This document shows, in pieces, positions 37,288 to 50,805 of a DNA stretch of 64,000 bases. The DNA is from Rhyzopertha dominica. Taxonomy: Eukaryota; Arthropoda; Insecta; Coleoptera; Bostrichidae. The stretch lies in NCBI GenBank assembly GCA_025024175.1, contig QCXZ01000064.1, forward strand, positions 14,198,001 to 14,262,000. Direction: 5' to 3'. The notes under the pieces were generated by a model, which was not told the origin of the DNA, searched no databases, and saw only the letters and a program-made list of their open reading frames with translations. A program made the position numbers and the translations under genes. The number at the start of each line of letters is the position of its first letter. Within the stretch, counting starts at the first letter, position 1.

Positions 37288-38984
37288 CATTACTTAATTT
37301 TGTGTAAGAAGCTGTTCTTTTAATTAAAATTGGTTCTAATCATATTTAAATTTGTGGACAGGAGATTTAATATCAGGAGACCAAATCCTTTGTTCCAGAA
37401 TAATGCTTTCTGGTGAGACAACATTTTGTGCCAACGGGACAGCACGTAAGATGTAGGATAGATGTTAATATACATTTCAGCTCCATAGTTTTTTGATAAC
37501 AACGTTAATGGAAAATTTTCTTAGCGATGGACTTGATGATTCAGAACTAAATCTAAAATAAATGCCGTTATAACATTTTTTTCACAGGGACGGTTGTCCT
37601 GCACATTATTCTCGCATAGTTAAACGTTAAATTTGGAGATCGGCATATTGGAAGAAATGGACTAGTATTGAGTTTGCCAGAAGTTCCGATTCAACAATTT
37701 TGGTTTCTGGGGAATTAAAAAATCGAATAAGGATGCCACATCACATTATTGTCCGTCGAAGACTGTGCCCAGATATGAGCTGAATCACTGAATAGTAATT
37801 GTTCTTGTTAGAAATTACTTGTTATTTGTTTGTCTTAAAACTGTTTCTTTTTTCATTTACCTACCATTTATTAAAAATTATGTTTCTGCACAATCACGTA
37901 TATTTTTGTAGCTTCGCTTGCGTAAACTTATTTGTCAAAGTGACATCGTTGTTAAAAAATAAAGCCTTTAGAGGGAGGATGCAATGCGGTCACCGGTAGA
38001 TGGCGGAAACTTACAAGTATATGATTTTTATATTTTTTACTCTTCTTTTATCAACTTACTCAATATGAAAAATGAATTAAAAAGTAGGAGCACGTGAATT
38101 AGGAGTATGTAATATAAACTTTCAATACTCAGTTACAGCACGGAACAGGATAGGTCCTCTGTTTTTAAAATTATGTACGGTTTCACAAGTTTCATTTAGC
38201 TTTTAAGAGATTTTTGAACTTATTATAGTTTGTGTTTTGCTAAATTCATCGTTTAAGATTCAAATTGACGAAATTTAAGGTTTCTGAGAGCAGAAAACCA
38301 AACAAATGTGCGGTAGTACATAGCTTCTTAATTGGTATAGAACGATAACCATTGCTATTATGTGGCAATTTTATACGCATGTCGATAAAACGAATGGTTG
38401 GTATTTGTAGCTTTATAACTTGAAATGAAAACAAAAGCCAACGTTGACCCCGTAAAAAGGAAATTGTGCCACATTGTGCTTAAAGTATTAAAAATTATAC
38501 ACCACACGGCAAAAAAAGAGACGCTACCGATTCGTTTGTCCTGTATGCTTAGTGTAGTTATCCGTAGTAACGAAATTTAAAAAGCAGAAAAAAGTTATGA
38601 ATAAATGCAAATGCAAAAGAAAACTGCATTTTGCTTTCCACGGGGCCAGAATATTAAAGTTTAAAGAACAAACTGATGAGCTGTAATGACAGCGAAATAG
38701 GTCTATCTGCAGTTGGTTGAGGTATAGACAGCACAGCATAGATATGCATTTTAACAAACTTGTTTGTTTCAGGACAAGCATAAAATGGTTTTATTATACA
38801 GTTTTTTTGTGTAAAATCAAAGAAGAAATTTGTTTTGTTCTTGTAAGCTTAATATTAGAATGATCAGTGTTACATTTCTGGAAAATTCGCATACTTTTTT
38901 AGAGTATTCTTTTTTTATTCAGTTGGTAATATTTGGTAGAAACAATACCCAAATTCAGTCCAAATCGTACCTATGGAGCCCAAG
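37288..38984. other. AT-rich non-coding DNA
   Basis: No gene, RNA gene or repeat is recognised. Short frames of 60-85 codons carry no domain. Confidence 0.4.
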
Positions 38985-39054
38985 GTTCGAGGCCACCTGA
39001 AGATTTGGGGCCTCTGGCGGCCGCCAAGCTCGTCAGCCGCTTGTTCCGCTGCTG
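38985..39054 (-). repeat. hAT-like terminus fragment
   Basis: Read on the minus strand from 39054, CAGCAGCGGAACAAGCGGCT followed by GCCGCCAGAGGCCCC resembles a hAT element end. Its inner GGGGCC-CTGGCGG motif also occurs at 36417 but in the same, not inverted, orientation. The two therefore do not clearly bound one element. Confidence 0.3.
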
Positions 39055-40914
39055 TTAATAATTCTAAAGTTAAAATATAAGGTTATTGAAAAATATTTAA
39101 CTTGCTTGCCCAAAGCTCCGAGTCTCAGACCAAGCGAGTTATAGCGACTTAATACATAAACACGAAGTTTGTAATTATTATGACAACGTGCACTGTATGC
39201 ACGGGTTCACGAAATTGAAGCATTAAATTCTTAGTATTTTGGTACGTACAAATTACATTGATACGGCTCCTTAGCAACACGGGTAAGAAGTATTAGCTTT
39301 TGTCAAAAAAGGCATAAGCGATGAAATGAGTCTTCATACACCGGTACACATTTATTAATTACTGCAATTATAATACTTATTTTATGCCGTTTCAAGGCAC
39401 CTTTCCGCCAAGGTACTGAAGAATATATTTTTTTCTTACGTATAGCAACATAATGTATTCTTAAAAAATTGTTGATGCAATACTAACTAAACACAGAAGG
39501 TTCCAGTGTTATCGAGAATGTTACAAGTTAGTCTTGTTATATTTATAGCATATTGTCGAGTTCAGCAACTGTAATTTTTAAGACTAGTAGCGTAGTTTAC
39601 AATAGCGCTATCACTACAGCTTATTTTAATTTTCTCAAATAAATAGATTCTTTATTACTTTAAAAGATTTTTGAATTTATTTCTAATGGTAGTGGGTTCT
39701 TGTTTGCAAGCAGCTGTTTTAACCACACTACTTAAATACTCCCAAAAAGTGATGGATTCAAAATTTTAAATTTTTGGCTGTTAGAAGGCGGATGATTTGA
39801 CTTGCTCGAAGAAATGCAAAAAATATAAAAGACCTGCAGTTCACGTTAAACAATCATAGAACGCGATCTAATACTGGTTTAACCGTTTCTAGTAAAGCCA
39901 ATATCACCCACGAATTCATTTCTTTCCTTCTAAAAATCGTGCTAGATTGCTTGCGCTTCATTTCGTATATACGAGATCCTTTTGCTACCGGAGATAAAAT
40001 GAGACGACAGCGCTCCTTCCGAGCTTTAATATCTGCCTGAAACAGGTAAAGGGAAACGGAATCATAAGATCCAGGCAAATAGGTTCGGTGCAAATACGCG
40101 ACAGGCAAATTAGGATTTGTCTGAAATGAAGGAGTTCCACAAATAGCAGTCGACCGTTTGATGTTTGAGGTCTGCTTCGATCAGGCAAATTAATTCAGCT
40201 TCGAGTATCCTCCATTAGAAGGAATATGAGCAAAATATATACGTAATGCTCCATCGCTGTCTAAGCTGATGACTCTAAGCATTCTGCCTGTCTTTGAACA
40301 AAAGCATTAATGAACCAATGTCAAAATTTGGTAAAATCGTTTGTACCTCTGCAGCAACCCATTTTAGTAATGATACCTGTTAAAAAGCTATGATTAGATA
40401 CCTATACCTTAGGAAAAATGCATCAACGTGGAGCGATAGAATTTTATATAAATTGTAACAACACCGTGTGATGCACGATTCAATACCAATAGTGCTGTTT
40501 TATCTCATCATGAGTTGACTTATTCTTGGAAAGCTAATGCCCGAAGTGAACCTGATGCCCCTAGTTTTTGTATGGATCACTGATTCAACTAATCTGTTAT
40601 GTAAAAATGAAAAATGAATATGCTCGGCTCGCTAACTGATATCAGATGTGCTTTCATAATGAAGGTAAATCCAGGTAAAGATATTCTTGAGAAATGTCAC
40701 TGAGCTACTGCAAAAATCTATCCAATTATACTACTGTGGAAATGAGTACAAACAAATGCATTACTAATAAAAAAAATTCAAAATGATTGTGAAAAAAACT
40801 CGAATATGTTGAACCTACCGAAATAAATAACTGTTATTTTGAAAATAAGTGCTCTAAATGCTACGTTTTATGATTGACAATATGAAAAGAATATGAAAAG
40901 AGAAGACGTATGTA
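39055..40914. other. non-coding DNA
   Basis: No feature is supported. Several overlapping short minus-strand frames near 39854-40188 show no domain. Confidence 0.4.
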
Positions 40915-41060
40915 GGCTTACCTTGAGATACAATGCTGCAAATGAGCCAAAACGAGATGCCGTCATTGGGAGCAGCTAACAGGAGCGGTAAAAAGGAGGA
41001 CGAGAATAATACGAGCTGGAAACAGGAGTTGTATGTGGGAGCAGCAGAAATTCTTTACAC
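40915..41060 (-). other. exon-like patch ending in a splice donor (weak)
   Basis: On the minus strand a G+C-richer stretch ends ATCTCAAG and continues GTAAGCC (from 40921), a good donor. One frame stays open across it (reading ...AAPNDGISFWLICSIVSQ before the donor), but I find no start codon and recognise no family. It is on the same strand as, and about 22 kb upstream of, the 18822-18884 exon, so it could be a 5' UTR exon of that gene. The opposite strand is also open for 73 codons (40933-41154). Confidence 0.25.
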
Positions 41061-44000
41061 ATGCACTCTTAGGTGTGTCTTTCTTCACCACACTTCTTTA
41101 CTACTGTTATTTTTCAATTTTTTTAATGTCCAAAAATACTACGATGTTGGGTAAGCGAACACTAAACTAAACAAACAAAAATTAAACAACATAAACTTAG
41201 TAAGATATTTTGCTTTAACATAGAGCGTTTATTGAGCATTCTAGTAGTTTTCTTGTAGGTAACTAATTTTAAATTACAAAAAAGGATACCTCATAACTGA
41301 CTTGATAATTGACTTTTTCATAGTTATTGAATTATTTCAACTTGCCGCGCAATGAAAAAATAACTAAATGCTCCAATGAGAAATTTTCCCGCGAATCGTA
41401 TTGCTTACATTAAATTATTTTCAAGGCTAAGCTATTAATTTGGCGGTCCGCTGTTTGTCACCGCTAACAAATTAAGAAATATTTAATTAAACAAAGCTTA
41501 TATTTGCATTCACGTATGTTTTGCATCAAAAGCTATTTATATTGTTGTATGCCCTACGTCGCTTCATTGCTATATATTAAAGCAAAATATCTTACTAAAT
41601 CTGCTTGTTTAAATTCGTGTCGAAAATATTCGCCTAACCAAAACGTAGTCTCCTTGGTCATAAAAACAACATTAAATAAATAATAACAACAAAAAATGTA
41701 GTAAATAAAAACAGACTTAGGTGTGTGCATAGAATTTTTGCTGCTACCGTTTACGACTCCAGCATCCCGCTAAAGTTTTATCGCCTCCGCCCTTAGCCGT
41801 GGGTGCATCTTGTTTTCGCTTCATTCGCAGCGGCATTTATTTTCGAAATTCATATTAATTTTACACTGAATTTATATTATAATACATGCAGACACTCCCG
41901 GCAAAAGGAAACTATGTAATATGTTTGAGCATGTACACCACGAAATAAAAGGTTTTCAATAGCTAAAAATGAGTAACAAATAGAAACTGCTTAGGATTTC
42001 TAGTGCGTTAGTCTTTCTAAATCGATTCCATGCCTATATGAAAATATAGACGTAAGACGGGTAGTCACTTGGTTGAACACCAGCCTCTTTTCAAAATCAT
42101 TTGTTTATTGTTTTGCAGGTTATTACGGTAGCTTCCATCGCAATTGCCGGGTGTTGGATTTGTCTCTCATTTAGGTATTTCTATTTAATTTTTAAACATG
42201 TGTCCATTTATTTTTCCTCATAGTTATTGTTATTACTGTAGTTCTCCTGCTGTTGTCTATTTGTGGTTTGAGTGGAAGAAAGGATATTCACCTGAACTTA
42301 TCCTTTTTATTTTTTAGTTAAATAAATAACGATTAATTATTATTACTTCTAACGGACTATAACAATAATTAAGAAATGGCTCTTTCTTGAAGTAAACCGA
42401 CAAACCGAGAATTTTAGACCATCATAATGTTAATGTTGGGCATACACGTACCGAAAACGCAGCGATGTCTGTAAGATGAATTCATTCAATGAGTGATATG
42501 GGATGGCATTTTGCACTGGATGGAATTTATTCTGTGGTTAATACAGATAATTTAAAAGAAAATTTACGCATACCAAATCGATGACTTTTAGTGCATACCT
42601 ATTCACAGTTAACATAATAACATATACATAAAGCGTACGTAATAGGTACGCAAACTTTACAAAGAAAGTATAGTTGAATTTATTTTAACCTTATTTAGGT
42701 ATTATGTAGACCCGTAACTGATACATAAACGTAATTTTCTGAACACATTCGTAAACAGTTACGAGGTTTATTTTTACTTATTATGGAAATTTGGTTACGT
42801 ATGCATTAAGTATTATGTTAATTGTGAATTGACACTTAGGCAGTTGTAGTTTTGTAGATATGAACAAAAATCCTTAATAATGAATGCTAGTAAAATGTAA
42901 TATTTTTTACATTTTTCGGCATTACATAAACACGTATTTGTGTTACCATTTAACAAACGTAAAGTAGCATTTTTACTTTGTAATTTGTCCTTCATCGCAG
43001 TCCGCTTTACCAAGGTTACAAAGTGTCATATTTGTTCAACTGTCAAGAAAGAGAGGCGTTTTCGCTATTTGTTTGGGTAATACAACCATTTGGTTGATTA
43101 ATTGAACTTCACTGGACTCCTCCGGTTGATTAACTTTGCTCGCTGCGCTCGCTCGGTCTTTTATGTGCTAGTCGAAAAAGCTAAAAATTACGTCTTCGAT
43201 ATATAAATAGTTATAATGCACCTTTTTGCAATGACACAAGTGAATAGGGTACGTTTGTAACGAATAAATGCAAAATAATATATTATTAGATGACAGTTAA
43301 TCGAACTATCTCATTAGGTGCAACTTTGCTGTTACTATTAGCATACCAGCTTCGTGATAACAGCAAGAAAACCTAATTAACTGCACAAATGCTCCTATTG
43401 CTTCATATTTGTCAATGCAACATTATTCTATACAAATAGGTTTTAGAATCTACATTTATGTCGGAGGCTTGCTATAAATAACGGCTCCGTATTCATTAGT
43501 TCCTACCCTTGCAAAAGCACGTGTTCAATAACAGGGTTGTACCAAAAATAGCAACACATACCACCTACTTAACGTCAGCCTGTAGATGATTTACGAGTGC
43601 GTTCCCAAGGTAAATCTTGTTAAGTTATCCTCGTTAAGAATTTCTGCATCAAAAAGGAGCTCCTTATGATCTGTACAATGCTCATGAAGGCTTAAATATT
43701 CTGAAGGCACACTAAGTGTATATTCCGTAGGTGCTAATAATCCTCAATGCATTAACAAAAATTACCTGCTCTCTAATGGGGCTTTTACCTCCAAAATACT
43801 AAAATCTTGCCCGTGCAGGGCNCACAAATTACTCTCAGTCCAAATTAGCCAATGCAAAAACGAGTTCCTTCCTCCGGAAACTCATTAAATTGCAAGTCCG
43901 TATGCAGTCTCATGCAATTCTAAAAATAAGCGTGAATTTATAGCTCCTTCGCCATTAATTCTTGTCATTCTTAATATGCTGCAGAACGTTCTGCATAAAA

Positions 44001-46567
44001 AGAATTGTCAAACAATAAATTACGTCTTGAATTATAAACGGTTTTAGCGTTAAATACTGGCACTCTTGATGCAAATCTAAATGTGCGATTATACGGTGCT
44101 TTGACGTGATTGATAGATCGCAGGCACATTGGCTTCATTGATACTGCAACCGTTTAAGTGGAATTTCACGGAAATTTCTCCCGCTTAGAATCTCATGTCG
44201 GGGGTTAATTATCCGTATACCAATCGCAGATCGCCTGGAGTCGAACAATAAGCTTAGCGAACAAAGTTAGCACTGTCACGTGCTCGAATCCGCGGCGATA
44301 TCTTACAAGTGAGCTGAATAGCGTGTTCGTAGCTTCAGGAGTTTACAATGGAAAGAAGCCGTACACCGATATCGGTATGAACACAAACAAAGATATACGA
44401 ATATGTGCTGCATATATTATAGATACTGACTTTCCAGAAATACAGCGCTGGAACAGTAATAAGAGACGCAAGGTTCAATTAACAGTCATGTTACATCTAT
44501 ACTTTAAGTGAAAACGAAGAAAAATACAGTTACTTTTATGAGCCGCATTGGAAAATCTAATTAAGTTTAGCATTTATTTTACCTTTTTTGTCTACGTGAA
44601 CATATTTTATGATATATCATCAATGCCCGACATCTTACAAATTACTAACTTATACGGAGTCATAAAACCTTTTAGAAAGTAAGATCGACAATTGATCAAA
44701 GCAAAATATTGCCTATATTGTTTTTGGTGACCATTATACACCGAGTTTTGTAAGAGAGCTGAATCTGATGATTTATTTTTAGTATGTAATGTTTCCTTAT
44801 CGGATACTAGATACAGCACATGATCTATATATCTTCAATGTTAGCCCTCTACCGAATGTTAATTTTATTCTGATTCACGCCATGTCAAAATCGTATTAAT
44901 AATATAAATTCTTTAGCCATGATTATAAACAATCAGTACACTAATTAGAACCGAATACATCATGATTGAGATAATCCTCTAACCATACACCATGCAATTC
45001 TAAACTGAATTAAGGAATAGAAAGCATATTTTATAGCAAGTATATACTACTGCACCTACCTATATCCTGAAAATTATCTTCAATGCGGGATATACAGTAC
45101 ATAACTTGAAACCGAAATAATTATAATAATTGAACAATTTTAACACCTAAATATTTCTAAAGCTACGTGTTTTCTTTTACTTAAAATTATGGCATTAAAA
45201 GTGCACTGTTCATTTTTAAAGTTTCAAATACTTTTTAAGTTCAATGACATTTGCGTTAAAGCAATCATAGGAAGATGGCGACTGGAGATGTATGTATTAC
45301 TTAAAGATTTGCTCAGATTCCTCATAGACTACCAAATAGAACTGCGTACTTTGTAAAAAAAGCATTTTATTTTAGATTGTTGTTTTAGACACGGTTTCAA
45401 ATGTTCCGAGCAAATAAGCCAATTTGCATCAAAACGTTAATCAAAACCCTTGTAGATGGGTCGTGACAATCCCAACCGTCACACATCAGTATTTATTTTT
45501 GTGATAAAAACATCCGTTTTTTTACCATGGTGCACGTCCGCCAAAGATTCATATTTGATATGAACCATCATAGTAACCGTTAAAGGATCACGACCCTGAA
45601 GCAAAATCGATCTTTTGCTTCCTAGTGTAGCATCAAAAATAATAAAACTTTATATATTTTTTGTGTAGACATATGTAAAAACAAATCGGTACCTGACTAA
45701 CTCTTATTATGATGTCCCTCATTTTGAATAAATTGAACACAACGAATCAGTTAAACTTCAAACGTCAGCTAATTTTAGTTTCGCAGTTAATTGTATTTAA
45801 TACTATTGGCTGGCACCTGAAAAACTAAACAAGGATAAAGTACTGAAAACGTCAAGAGGCGCTTCTTCTATTGTTTGTTAGTGCGCATTGGTACTCTAAA
45901 GCCAAGTCTACAGACTTCATCGAAATGTTTCACAAGCTTAGCATGTCTTTTTCATATGAATGCATGATAAGCTTTTCTAATGATCTGGGTAATTCTACAA
46001 TTGAGTGCTTTAGCACTGTCGTTTGCGTCGACACAACAGCCACTTTTGACAAAATCGACCTACAGAAACACTACACAAAGTTCTTTCGATGAAACAAGGA
46101 ATTCCGACTGAACTTTCTAGAAAATACCAGGACTTTCTTATAAGCTACGCACAATACGCCCGCTTTCTTTTGTGACAGAAAAAGGCACCAGTGCCAGTAT
46201 CACTGAGGATACTATCCATTGATAGGGATCCAAACTCAAAATCACATTTGCAAACTAAAACACCATTGGTATCAATACATGAACTTAATAGGGCCATCCT
46301 TCATATTGTAATGTGTTTCGTCAGAAGTGAAAGAATGCTTATCATAGCAGCACTCCAGAAACAGTTCTTCGATTTCTATCAGTGCCACTTTTCTGTGTAG
46401 ATACTAAGTCAATTGCCATCAATCGAAATTGCTTCGGTATTATTAAGTAGGAAAAATAATAGACCAGCTTTATTTTGGCACAATATCTATAACCGGCGGC
46501 TCTTTAAACAAAGCAAATTCGGTTGTCGTATTCTGAGCAATACATCGGGCTATTCATGGACACTATG
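41061..46567. other. non-coding DNA; more even-composition block at 43.4-44.3 kb
   Basis: No gene is supported. From about 43400 to 44330 the DNA is less AT-biased, has ATTA-type words and CpGs, and lacks transposon ends, as conserved non-coding DNA often does. It contains one N (43822). At 45458-45466 and 45588-45596 a 9-bp inverted pair GGGTCGTGA/TCACGACCC may be a short MITE, but no duplication is found. Confidence 0.35.
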
Positions 46568-46742
46568 GGCCCGTTGCACAAAGCGTGGTTAACCAGACCC
46601 CCTGGTTAACACGCTGTTAACCAGCCGCTGCCATAGGCAGCACCAATGAAGAACGCTTAAAAAGAACCGTTTCCATGACAATTGCCCGTTGACCGCGTGT
46701 TAACCAGGGGGTCTGGTTAACCACGCTTTGTGCAACGGGGCC
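46568..46742. mobile_element. MITE, 175 bp, with 47/48-bp terminal inverted repeats
   Basis: The left arm 46568-46614 starts GGCCCGTTGCACAAAGCGTG. The right arm 46695-46742, reverse-complemented, starts GGCCCCGTTGCACAAAGCGT. The arms are identical apart from one C indel. TATG flanks both sides (46564-46567, 46743-46746; CTATG if the indel is assigned differently), giving a 4-5-bp target duplication. Inside the arms CTGGTTAAC words recur, and the 80-bp core has a small GCTGCC/GGCAGC palindrome. It has no coding capacity. Near-identical arms point to recent insertion. Confidence 0.85.
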
Positions 46743-46746
46743 TATG

Positions 46747-48804
46747 TTTCTCAGCTTACACCTAAGTGTAGCACTGCTAAAGTATTTAGGTGGCCCTTTA
46801 GAAGACAGATGCCACTCTTTCCTTTAGCAGGCAACTTCAGCTTGATCCGCCGGATTTAAAAAAAAAATGAGCCACATAAGGAAACAGTGCGGAAACGCAA
46901 CTTAATTGTTAGTTCTCTGTTTGAAATGCGGAAACAAATCCACTCACTCACTCCAAAGCTCTTCTTATTGTAACTAATCATGGAGACTGCATATGGCGTT
47001 TTTTATATTTAATTAAACTTTTTCAGCATTAGCTATGACGTTCTTTGAAATGGTGCTCAAAAGAAACTGAATCTCTGTTTTTCCAAATGTACAACATTGC
47101 TACACCCAATTTTTGAAAGTCGTCACTTGTTTTTACAAAGACATTCATAGACTTTCAATAATATAATGACGCAAGCGACCACCAAAAATTAGAACTTAAA
47201 TTTCAAGTTATAAAAGCAAATTTTTCATTGTTTTATATCACAGATGTTTGTGTTAACCGTGAAAGAGGATTTACATGAATTGAAATTGAAATCACTTGCT
47301 TATGCAAACATCTCCTTACGAAATTAAGAAGACAAGTAAATAAATGGACAAATATTTTCTAGACTAATAGACCATTAATCACAGTAAATTCAAAATTTAC
47401 AGTATCACATATACAACTTCTAAGCATATCAGTAAAATGAAAATGTTAATGGAAATATGTAATGAACAAGTGTTTTCCTAAACATATAGCTCCTTAGTTA
47501 CTATAAATTAAGTTCGCTATTATTGGAAAAAGAGTTGAACGCCATGGCAAACGAGTGTTAATAATCGTTTTGGATATCATAAAGGAAAGCTAAAAAAGGT
47601 TAATGTAAAATGTAATCGCTCAGAGAGCAGCTATAAGTAATCAGTTGAAACGTTCGCATTTTTCTATTGATATATCTATCGTTTTTTATCATTTGCCATT
47701 TAAACCACTTTTACGTTTTTGCTGAGTTTCGATTACTCTCCTGCCAGCGAATATTTCGTTGGCATGGGGCAATCTAGATAATTAACGAGGATCCACACTA
47801 CTTTTAAAAATTAGCCTCGCTGCGCTAATGGATTTAGTAAAGGCGAGAACTACCTAAATAGAACACCGCAGGGCATGCGCTTATCCTGTACCCGTTTGCT
47901 TTGATTAAGCGAAAGACAGAGGATAAAATTGATGGCTTGCGAAAGCATAAAGCGAGTTTAGACCCCCCCTAGCGGCGCGGATATCTTCATTAAATGTCAC
48001 TGCATTCTCCCACACTTAATTCGAAGGGACGGCCATTTAACTTAAATGTTGTTTGCTGTCTTGTGATGGCATAAGTGAATAAACACGAAACGAACCTGTT
48101 GTACTGCGCCACTTAGTCCAACTTGGCGTGCATTGCATTTGATATGTACAGTACTGTCTTCTTACGAAGTAGGTAATTTTAATGTGGAGTATGTATGTCT
48201 CAGAAATCAAAGAACTAACGCCACTGTAACCCGCACCCTACGCTTTCTGCCACATCCACTGAGCAGGCATTTCACCCTTAGTAAACACGAGGCCGCATAA
48301 TGTGCGTGTATTATATTCTTTGATGTAATATTCGTTCCTGTGCTACCACCGACCTCACACGCTAAATGAAATATAATGTAGAAGTTAATTAAATTATGAA
48401 TAATTCCGTCTCTGTGGCTAAATCTTGATCCAGGGTAATGAAACTTTTTGCTGAACAGAATGGAATTTAAAAAGGGTAGTCGCAGGAACTCCAATTAGAA
48501 GGTTTTAATGAAGCTTTTAACTTACTTTTTTCACCACACAATCTCAATATTTTACATGTGAGAGGAAAAGGGATGTAGGAATCGTATAAAAATTGTGTCG
48601 TAAACAAATATATACGGTAGATCAGTTTTCTTATATAATAAAGTAACTTTTGTATGTACTTCGTTGACTATTAAAGAAATAAGTTTAAATTAATAAACAA
48701 TTGAATACATACACTGAAATACAAAAACCTAATGTCAAATTCATGTTTTCGAAAGTACAAGTAATTAAGATGAAAATTGTTGCTTTAATAAGATAATATT
48801 TTGT
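46747..48804. other. non-coding DNA; more even-composition block at 47.7-48.1 kb
   Basis: No gene is supported. Around 47740-48090 are CpG-containing and TCF-like (CTTTGAT) words without transposon signatures, so it is a candidate regulatory block. Confidence 0.35.
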
Positions 48805-48928
48805 CGGATAGATCGCTGTCTCTTGAAAACACTGACAAAAAATTAATAGTTTGACGTTTCGATTACACCTGTAATCTTTGTCAAAGACGAAGAACCTCAA
48901 AATTTGCCTGACACAAGTTCAAACAAAA
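48805..48928 (-). repeat. copy 1 of a 125-bp dispersed repeat with hairpin-CGAAAC motif
   Basis: From CGGATAGATCGCTGTC to ACAAGTTCAAACAAAAT this matches 62584-62709 in the same orientation with roughly one change per ten bases. On the minus strand it holds TTTGAC-AAA, a perfect 6-bp hairpin (GATTAC/GTAATC, loop AGGT), then GAAACGTCA. The layout resembles the hammerhead-like segments of Penelope-like elements. Confidence 0.7.
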
Positions 48929-50805
48929 TGTCGTAGTTACTATAATTACGATTCAGGATTTGTAATCCTCAGAAAGACAGATAGACTTCTGCCGAGTAAT
49001 ATAATACAAATTATTGAGCATATTGTGTAAAATACACTAATTTTGGAACTAGAATTAAATCCCATGCAGCAATACATTTACAAGTAAACGGTACCAAAAC
49101 TACTAATGCTATTTAACATTAGGGTTTAGTTTTAGAAGCAGTCACATAAACAATGTATACAAATTACATTATAATAAAAACTTGTTGACGGTTTAGTTTT
49201 TCAATAAATACAAGTATCCCTACTACTGGCAATCAAACCAAAACAGTAACACAAAATATTCGAAAGCCCTCTCAGGTTGCTGCTTTTTTGCATTTAAACA
49301 TGAAAAATAAATTCTAAATAATACAAGGCGATAAGATTAAGATAAAAAGTATACTGCTCTATACGGTAGTAACCCGCTTATAGCTCGCTCTTAAAAGGTA
49401 TGACATACAAGAATGAATCAAGCTATTATATGAGCTATTATATGAGCATCACTATTTTTTTACTAAAAGGTATGGTTTTGATTCGCGAGACTAATTGTTG
49501 ATGAGGTAAGGTTCAGGTTTCTAGAGTTCGATTTGATATTAATTATTACAGGCAATATTTATATTTATACTCATACCGCCATTTTTGATGTCATTTTGTG
49601 GAGATACTTAAGTACCATCTAGCATCTAGCGGTGTTACTGTCTATAAGTGCAGAGAAAAAGAGTTCAGTAAAATAAAATTACTTTGAATGATTAACCTAT
49701 GCCATATTCAGTTTACCTCAAAGTTGAGAACCTCCTCTAATACGTATTTAAGGTACAAGTGTCCACGTCAAATTTACGGGTGCATAAAAGATTCACTTAA
49801 CATTTATATATCGACAACCATAAATCGATATTTCGATTTATACGGATAATAAATCTGTTCAAGTTCATTGCTCTTTTGCCTCAACCATCTTAGACGGAAG
49901 AATCATTCCATCCACAAAAAATAGAAAGGTATGTTGTATAAAATAGGGGTAGATTTTCAATGCGCATGCAATATCCGTCAAAAGTGGATATAGCATGACA
50001 TTAAAGTTTTTCGCACATTCGAGCTGTCGCGTTATCACAGCGCAAGCTGCAGAAACAAGAAAAGCCGACATGTGACGTGTGACGTTGATAAAGTGTGAAA
50101 CTTCGAAACGAGGGCGTTATAAACCTACTCCTTCCAGTTTATCTGCGTATCGTCTGCCTTATTTCTGTGCAAAATACCCTCACTTTAAATATTTTACCTA
50201 CGTTGATTTTCTGGATCAACCACGCAAATCCCGGCACATCAAGACTCAAAGTTCAACTACTTACCAACACCCATCCAGCGGATTAAGCCGGCAGGTCTTG
50301 TAACTTGTGTATTGCCCAAATCGTCCTCACCTCACGTCTTTCGGAATCTGGAGGCGCCAATTGACGGCTCTGCAAGCTTGTAATTGGCGCGTGAGTTCTC
50401 AAGGGTATCGCTCCTACCTTGTAATTCATCGGCGAATTTGAGCTAGGTTTTATATTACGCCTTAACACGCCATGTACAACTCGTGAGTTAACCATGTGTG
50501 ACAACCTGGTAATTGCGGGCGTTACGAGTAAATTGCAACAACCGCAGACGTGATTAACGGCAGCGCTCTGAGGTACAGCCCGTATACAACCCCTCGTCTG
50601 CTGCTATTGATGTGCGAAAGCTGTGTTATGCCAAGCAGAAGAAAGATAAAAGAGTTTCCCGCATAATAATTGAAGTAGTTGTCTACAGGTCTAGATTGAC
50701 TTTCAAGCAGTTACAAAAGTTGCTTCAGTAAGGGACCAATGCCTATTATAATGCGGTATTCATCTTCCTGCAAATATCTGCGTTTTACGTTATTGTTAAA
50801 AAATA
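48929..50805. other. non-coding DNA
   Basis: No gene is supported. The stretch 50070-50620 is less AT-rich with several short overlapping frames and no domain. Confidence 0.4.

Noticed and set aside
45458..45596. 139-bp MITE from the inverted pair GGGTCGTGA/TCACGACCC
   Set aside because: Only 9 bp of perfect inversion and no target duplication; not strong enough.
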